Positions 60,351-64,000 of a stretch of 64,000 bases of DNA are shown in pieces. The notes under the pieces are model-generated. The model was not told the origin of the DNA and did no database searches. It saw only the letters and a list, made by a program, of their open reading frames with translations. Location of the stretch: the NCBI RefSeq assembly GCF_010820565.1, contig NZ_JAAIJQ010000016.1:1-64000 (forward strand), given 5' to 3'. Both the position numbers and the translations under genes were made by a program. Each line of letters opens with the position of its first letter. The stretch's first letter is position 1. This DNA is from Thiorhodococcus minor (lineage in GTDB: Bacteria > Pseudomonadota > Gammaproteobacteria > Chromatiales > Chromatiaceae).

Positions 60351-61865
60351 CTAGCTGGAGGGAGGCTGCGTCGACACGACGATCCGATTGCGCCCGGAGC
60401 GCTTGGCGTCGTAGAGAGCGCGATCGGCGGCACGCACGAGATCGATCGGATCCTCGAAGCGATGCTCGCCGTCCATGTGCGCGGCAATGCCGATCGAGGT
60501 GGTGATCCGGAAGCGCCCGCCGGACTCTCCGACATGCAGCGTCTCCTCGACGGCTGTCCTGAGCCGCTCGAAGACCTTGAGCGCGGCCTCGAGTCCGTGT
60601 CCCGGCAGCAGGACGACGAATTCCTCGCCGCCATAGCGCATGATGTAATCGCGCTCACGCAGGTTCTTCTTCAAGACCCCCGCGACCTTGACCAGCACGG
60701 CATCGCCGACCACATGCCCCTGGGTGTCGTTGACCTGCTTGAAGTGATCCAGATCGATGAACCCCAGGGTCAGGGGCCAGGCGTTATCGATGGCGAGAGC
60801 GAACTCGACATCTAGGATCTGATCGAAATGGCGGCGGTTGTGCAGCCCGGTCAAGGCATCGTGGATAGCCGCCTTCTGGAGCAGGTCGGCCGCCTGCTCC
60901 ATCTCGATAAAGCGCTGGTGGTGCTCGGAGGCCTGCTGGATGAGCCGCAGATTGCGCGTCGCCAGGAGCTCGCGCGCCTGATCCACCAAGCCGAACGCCA
61001 TGGCCTGAGAGACGACCTCCATTTCGAAGAGTGCCGCGACCTCGGGCAGGTCGGACAGGATCTCCTCGACCAAGGACGCCATGCCGTCCGGCGCGAGTCC
61101 GAGCCAGGTGCTCGCGGATTCGGCCGCGGATTCCATGGGCTCGACCGTCCCATCGGAGAGGATGAAGTCAGCCAGCCAGCCGCCGATGGCGACCGGATAG
61201 ACGAGCTGCTTCTGCTCGTCGTCGAGATCATCGACGTCCAAGCGGTGCACCGCCATCGCCGTCATGGCGAGACGCTCGGGCACTCCCCAATGCCGCATCA
61301 GCCAGGTACCGGCCTCGCCGTGATCATAGCCGAGCACGTCGCGCTCGAGACTGGCGAAACGCGCATGATCCTCGTACTGCTCGAGCAGGGGGACGTAGCG
61401 GTCCGGCACGGCCGCATGCAGGGCCAGGATCCCGAGGTCCTGCAGCAGACCGGCGAGATAGAGCTCGTCGAGCGACCCGAGCCCGGCACGCTCGCCGACA
61501 CGGCGCGATGCCAGCGCGGAGACGATCGCGCGCTTCCACACGCGCTCGAGCGCGCTCTTCTGAGCCTTGGCCACGCTGAAGAGATCCGACAGCGTGAAGC
61601 TCAGCGCCATCGTCATGGTGGTGTTGAGACCAAGCAGCATCACGGCCTGATGGAGATTGGTCGTCGTCCTGCGTTTGGCATAGAGCGGGGAATTGCAGAG
61701 GCGCAGCATGCGGCTGGAGAGCGCGGGGTCCTTCGCCAGCAGCCCGGCCAGTGCCCCGATATTCACATCGGGATCTCGGCCCATCTCCAGAATCCGCACA
61801 GCGACCCCTGGCAACGAGGGGAGGCTCGGGCAGTAGCGCAGGACGTCGCTAGCCTTGGAAGTCAC
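60351..61865 (-). CDS. HDOD-GGDEF signalling protein
   Basis: The 504-residue protein has an N-terminal HDOD domain (SLPSLPGVAVRILEMGRDPDVNIGALAGLLAKDPALSSRMLRLCNSPLY), a helical linker (EHHQRFIEMEQAADLL) and a C-terminal GGDEF domain with active GGEEF. The I-site RERD lies five residues before it. It would make c-di-GMP in response to a cytosolic signal. The GTG start at 61865 is preceded by a GGGGGTG-like site and begins VTSKASDVLRYCP; the longer frame has no family sequence. Confidence 0.88.
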   Translation of the reverse strand: MTSKASDVLRYCPSLPSLPGVAVRILEMGRDPDVNIGALAGLLAKDPALSSRMLRLCNSPLYAKRRTTTNLHQAVMLLGLNTTMTMALSFTLSDLFSVAKAQKSALERVWKRAIVSALASRRVGERAGLGSLDELYLAGLLQDLGILALHAAVPDRYVPLLEQYEDHARFASLERDVLGYDHGEAGTWLMRHWGVPERLAMTAMAVHRLDVDDLDDEQKQLVYPVAIGGWLADFILSDGTVEPMESAAESASTWLGLAPDGMASLVEEILSDLPEVAALFEMEVVSQAMAFGLVDQARELLATRNLRLIQQASEHHQRFIEMEQAADLLQKAAIHDALTGLHNRRHFDQILDVEFALAIDNAWPLTLGFIDLDHFKQVNDTQGHVVGDAVLVKVAGVLKKNLRERDYIMRYGGEEFVVLLPGHGLEAALKVFERLRTAVEETLHVGESGGRFRITTSIGIAAHMDGEHRFEDPIDLVRAADRALYDAKRSGRNRIVVSTQPPSS

Positions 61866-62238
61866 GGACACCCCCGCAAGACATCGGCAAGACGTCGGCC
61901 AACGCCGACGCTGGCAAGCGACGTCGAGCGGATCGCTCTGGTCGTCAGTGCATGACGCGAGCGATTCGATAGGCAGGTGCCTAGGGGTGCGCCACGCATG
62001 CGGATAGCCTTCGATGCTTGAGCCAAGTCGATTCCCGAGCCTTGGTGGACCCTCCACCTGTGCGCACCACCTTGTGGCTGCACAGATGCCGAAGACGGAA
62101 TAATACCGCCTTTGGTCCGAGGATGCCCGCAGGAAGGGCCACGAATGACCGGCTAGGGAGGCGCTGGCGCGAGGTCGCCCGCCCTTTTGCGGACGAGCGT
62201 CTCCGGGACGGCGGGCGGAGCCGCCGACGCACCCTGGG
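61866..62238. other. Intergenic region between the HDOD-GGDEF and YceI genes
   Basis: These 373 bases contain no credible gene, tRNA or strong hairpin. They should include the promoter of the HDOD-GGDEF gene. Confidence 0.55.
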
Positions 62239-62838
62239 TCAGTCGGCCGCGGATGGCGCGGGCACGAAGGTGCCGACGAAGGTCACAGGCACGGCATCAC
62301 TGATGCTGTCTAGGCCGGCAATCTCGCGCAGCTTCTCGACGCCGTCGCTCAGACCGAATTTGGCCGCGTCCACCAACAACGGCTTGGTGGTTGCCGCCAT
62401 GAGGCTCCCGTCGGCAAGCTTCGCGACCTGAATGGACAAGGTCATGGGCTGCGTCTTGCCGTGCAGCGTCAGGTTGCCCTCGGCGGCAATCTGCGCGATT
62501 CCACCCACCGGGAGGTCGGTGATCGCCTTGGGGTCGACCTTTGCGGAGAGCCTTGCCTCCTGGTAGTCGGTGGTCTTGAAGAGGATCTCCCGCATGCGCT
62601 CGTTGCGAATCGGCACCAGGGTCTCGACACTGTCGAGCATCAGCAGGACCTCGACCTGCCCACTCGCGTCGATGCCCCCCTGCATCTCGGTGAAGCTGTT
62701 GTTCTCGGCCACATCCTTGGCCTTGATCGTCACATAGGTGACGGCCGACCGGCTCGGGTCGAGCGACCAGTCGGCGAGCGTCGGCCCGGAGACCAGGGTC
62801 GCGGTTAGGGCAAGCGGTATGAGTAGGGACTTGCGCAT
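62239..62838 (-). CDS. YceI-family periplasmic protein
   Basis: The 199-residue precursor has a signal peptide (RKSLLIPLALTATLVSGPTLA-DW) and a lipocalin-like YceI barrel (WSLDPSRSAVTYVTIKAKDVAENNSFTEMQGGID). YceI proteins bind polyisoprenoids or amides in a hydrophobic pocket. The gene starts at 62838 with AGGAAGAG 1-8 bases upstream and lies head-to-head with the deaminase gene. Its ligand here is unknown. Confidence 0.92.
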   Translation of the reverse strand: MRKSLLIPLALTATLVSGPTLADWSLDPSRSAVTYVTIKAKDVAENNSFTEMQGGIDASGQVEVLLMLDSVETLVPIRNERMREILFKTTDYQEARLSAKVDPKAITDLPVGGIAQIAAEGNLTLHGKTQPMTLSIQVAKLADGSLMAATTKPLLVDAAKFGLSDGVEKLREIAGLDSISDAVPVTFVGTFVPAPSAAD

Positions 62839-63032
62839 CTCTTCCTCCTTTGCATGGATAGGGGTCATGCTCCATGACATGGCCTGAGCCCACGGAGCCT
62901 AGACTTGCTCACGGACGCGCTTCGACCGTCGCTGACGCCGAGCCGTCCGCCACATTGATCCGCGTCGACAATCTGGAACCGATTTCTTCAGAAACAAGCG
63001 CACGAGAAGTGCGCATCGGGGAGGGACGGACA

Positions 63033-63608
63033 GTGAGAAAGATCGAGATCATGATCCCAGAGTGGGTCGAGGGCTTCCTCGGCGAGCGTGAGACGCGGCT
63101 CGCCGAGGACGCGGCACGAATGCAGCTGGTCTTGGACCTGACCCGGGCACAGGTCCGCGCCGGAACCGGCGGCCCCTTCGGCGCAGCCCTGTTCGACGCG
63201 CGGAGCGGAGAGCTGATCTCCGTCGGCATCAATCTGGTCGTCGCCTCGCACTGCTCGATGGCCCATGCGGAGATGGTGGCGATCGCCAGCGCCCAGCAGC
63301 GGCTCGGATACTATGATCTCAGCCAGGTCGTGCCAGGCGGCTGCGTGATCTACAGCAGCGCTGAGCCCTGCGCCATGTGTCTCGGCGCCATTCCTTGGTC
63401 GGGTGTCGAGCGCTTGGTCTGCGCCGCGCGCGACACGGACGTACGCGGCATCGGCTTCGACGAAGGGCACAAGCCAGCGGACTGGCCGCAGGGATATGCC
63501 CAGCGAGGCATCGCGGTCAGCAGAGACATCTTGCGAGACGAGGCCGTTGCGGTGCTTCGGGACTATGCAGGGCAAGGCGGCGAGATCTATGGCGCGCGAA
63601 AGCAGTAA
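63033..63608 (+). CDS. Nucleoside/cytidine deaminase-family protein
   Basis: This 191-residue protein has the zinc site of the CDA fold: HAE (His78, Glu80) and PCAMC (Cys113, Cys116). The GTG start at 63033 has GGGGAGGGA 7-15 bases upstream; an ATG at 63051 is the alternative. The C-terminal half (GIGFDEGHKPADWPQGY) fits guanine deaminase or tRNA-adenosine deaminase-like relatives, but the substrate is not clear. It is divergent from the YceI gene. Confidence 0.85.
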   Translation: MRKIEIMIPEWVEGFLGERETRLAEDAARMQLVLDLTRAQVRAGTGGPFGAALFDARSGELISVGINLVVASHCSMAHAEMVAIASAQQRLGYYDLSQVVPGGCVIYSSAEPCAMCLGAIPWSGVERLVCAARDTDVRGIGFDEGHKPADWPQGYAQRGIAVSRDILRDEAVAVLRDYAGQGGEIYGARKQ

Positions 63609-63777
63609 CGCGGTCAGCCGCCAGCGATCGACATCCAGTTGTTGGTTTGCCGGGGTCTTGGCCGATCGAAGCCTCCACCCCTTGGGCGAGCTTTGGCGGG
63701 CAAGCGGTGACGACCAGGTGACTGATCCGAAAAAGCCGGTCGCTGGAGGCTGGCAGCGCTTTCCGGAGCAAGGGGCA

Positions 63778-64000
63778 TCAGGGCGTCGCGGTCTTGTCCG
63801 CCGGCAGCACGATCATGCGCTCGACATCGGCAAGGCGGATCTCGCGGCCGTCCAGCGTCCTGATCTGCCGCCCCCCGACGTCGCCACGGTGAGCGCGGTA
63901 GGTGCTCACCGCCCCGGTGTTGGCGTTCACGACCTGCACCTGCACGACCTCGCGCCTCTCCAGCCAGCCGTCGAGAATGGCCAAGGCGCTGCCCCCGACC
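63778..64000 (-). CDS. C-terminal end of an unidentified protein (5' end outside window)
   Basis: The minus-strand frame is open from the right edge of the window to a stop at 63778. The visible end reads VGGSALAILDGWLERREVVQ, then NANTGAVSTYRAHRGD, RQIRTLDGREIRL and ADVERMIVLP. The alternating beta-strand pattern suggests a small beta-barrel-like domain, perhaps nucleic-acid or ligand binding. No family is recognised. Its start, size and neighbours lie outside the window. Confidence 0.45.
   Translation of the reverse strand, partial: VGGSALAILDGWLERREVVQVQVVNANTGAVSTYRAHRGDVGGRQIRTLDGREIRLADVERMIVLPADKTATP

Overview
The window is GC-rich chromosomal DNA from a nitrogen-fixing gammaproteobacterium. 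It is most likely a purple sulfur bacterium or close relative (Chromatiales). That placement is an inference from the conserved gene order ndk-rlmN-pilW-rodZ-hisS-yfgM-bamB-der, two nif gene blocks of Azotobacter/Chromatium type, and the style of the intergenic palindromic repeats. No photosynthesis or sulfur-oxidation gene lies inside the window. No rRNA, tRNA, CRISPR array or complete insertion sequence was found.

Layout. 1-1244: the 3' half of a group II intron (reverse transcriptase/maturase plus RNA domains V and VI), abutting a convergent KDPG aldolase gene. 1907-7717: nif block I, nifE-nifN-nifX-rseC-like-DUF269-small nif protein-ferredoxin, preceded by a NifA-type activator site and a sigma-54 promoter. 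7904-12261: lnt, a membrane protein, mpl and ubiX, then a possible small RNA with an anti-Shine-Dalgarno-like loop. 12589-19748: DUF2934, DUF2760-Hsp70, a glycogen synthase with a long Pro-Glu repeat extension, a GH13 hydrolase and an L,D-transpeptidase. 19749-23764: a repeat-rich stretch with a cystine-knot-like ORF, a BCCT transporter and a DHH phosphoesterase. 24092-27021: a tight operon TlpA-like thioredoxin, DUF4266 lipoprotein, DUF3570 barrel and ApbE flavin transferase. 27221-35358: the housekeeping block from ndk to der. 35547-40124: SRPBCC, a short LOV photoreceptor, a divergent DUF2867-type SDR, a SOUL heme protein and an HDOD protein. 40125-46270: nif block II, nifV-cysE-TPR-nifW-nifZM fusion-clpX2, again behind a sigma-54 promoter, followed by a convergent hemerythrin-like gene. 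47325-64000: hydrolases, Trm112, two GGDEF proteins, cytochrome b561 with a 39-residue coupled membrane microprotein, rapA, alr, a hydrolase-OsmC fusion, a glycosyltransferase pair, YceI, a deaminase and an unidentified partial gene.

How the parts fit. The two nif blocks complement each other: NifEN (O-cluster ligands Cys37, Cys62 and Cys124 of NifE and Cys44 of NifN all present) and NifX build and carry the FeMo-cofactor precursor; NifV makes homocitrate; CysE supplies cysteine for Fe-S assembly; NifW, NifZ and NifM mature the enzyme components; and the nif-linked ClpX probably turns over Nif scaffold proteins. Both blocks carry a -24/-12 promoter, so co-induction by NifA and sigma-54 under nitrogen limitation is expected.

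The best candidate for a poorly described system is the TlpA/DUF4266/DUF3570/ApbE operon. The outer-membrane-type DUF3570 protein carries a DTISGAS stretch resembling the ApbE flavinylation motif, next to a small lipoprotein ending in a Gly/Cys tail. Other points of note are the single-frame NifZ-NifM fusion, a short LOV photoreceptor, a 23-bp duplication at the rodZ/hisS junction where ispG is usually found, and a knottin-like cysteine pattern in a small ORF.
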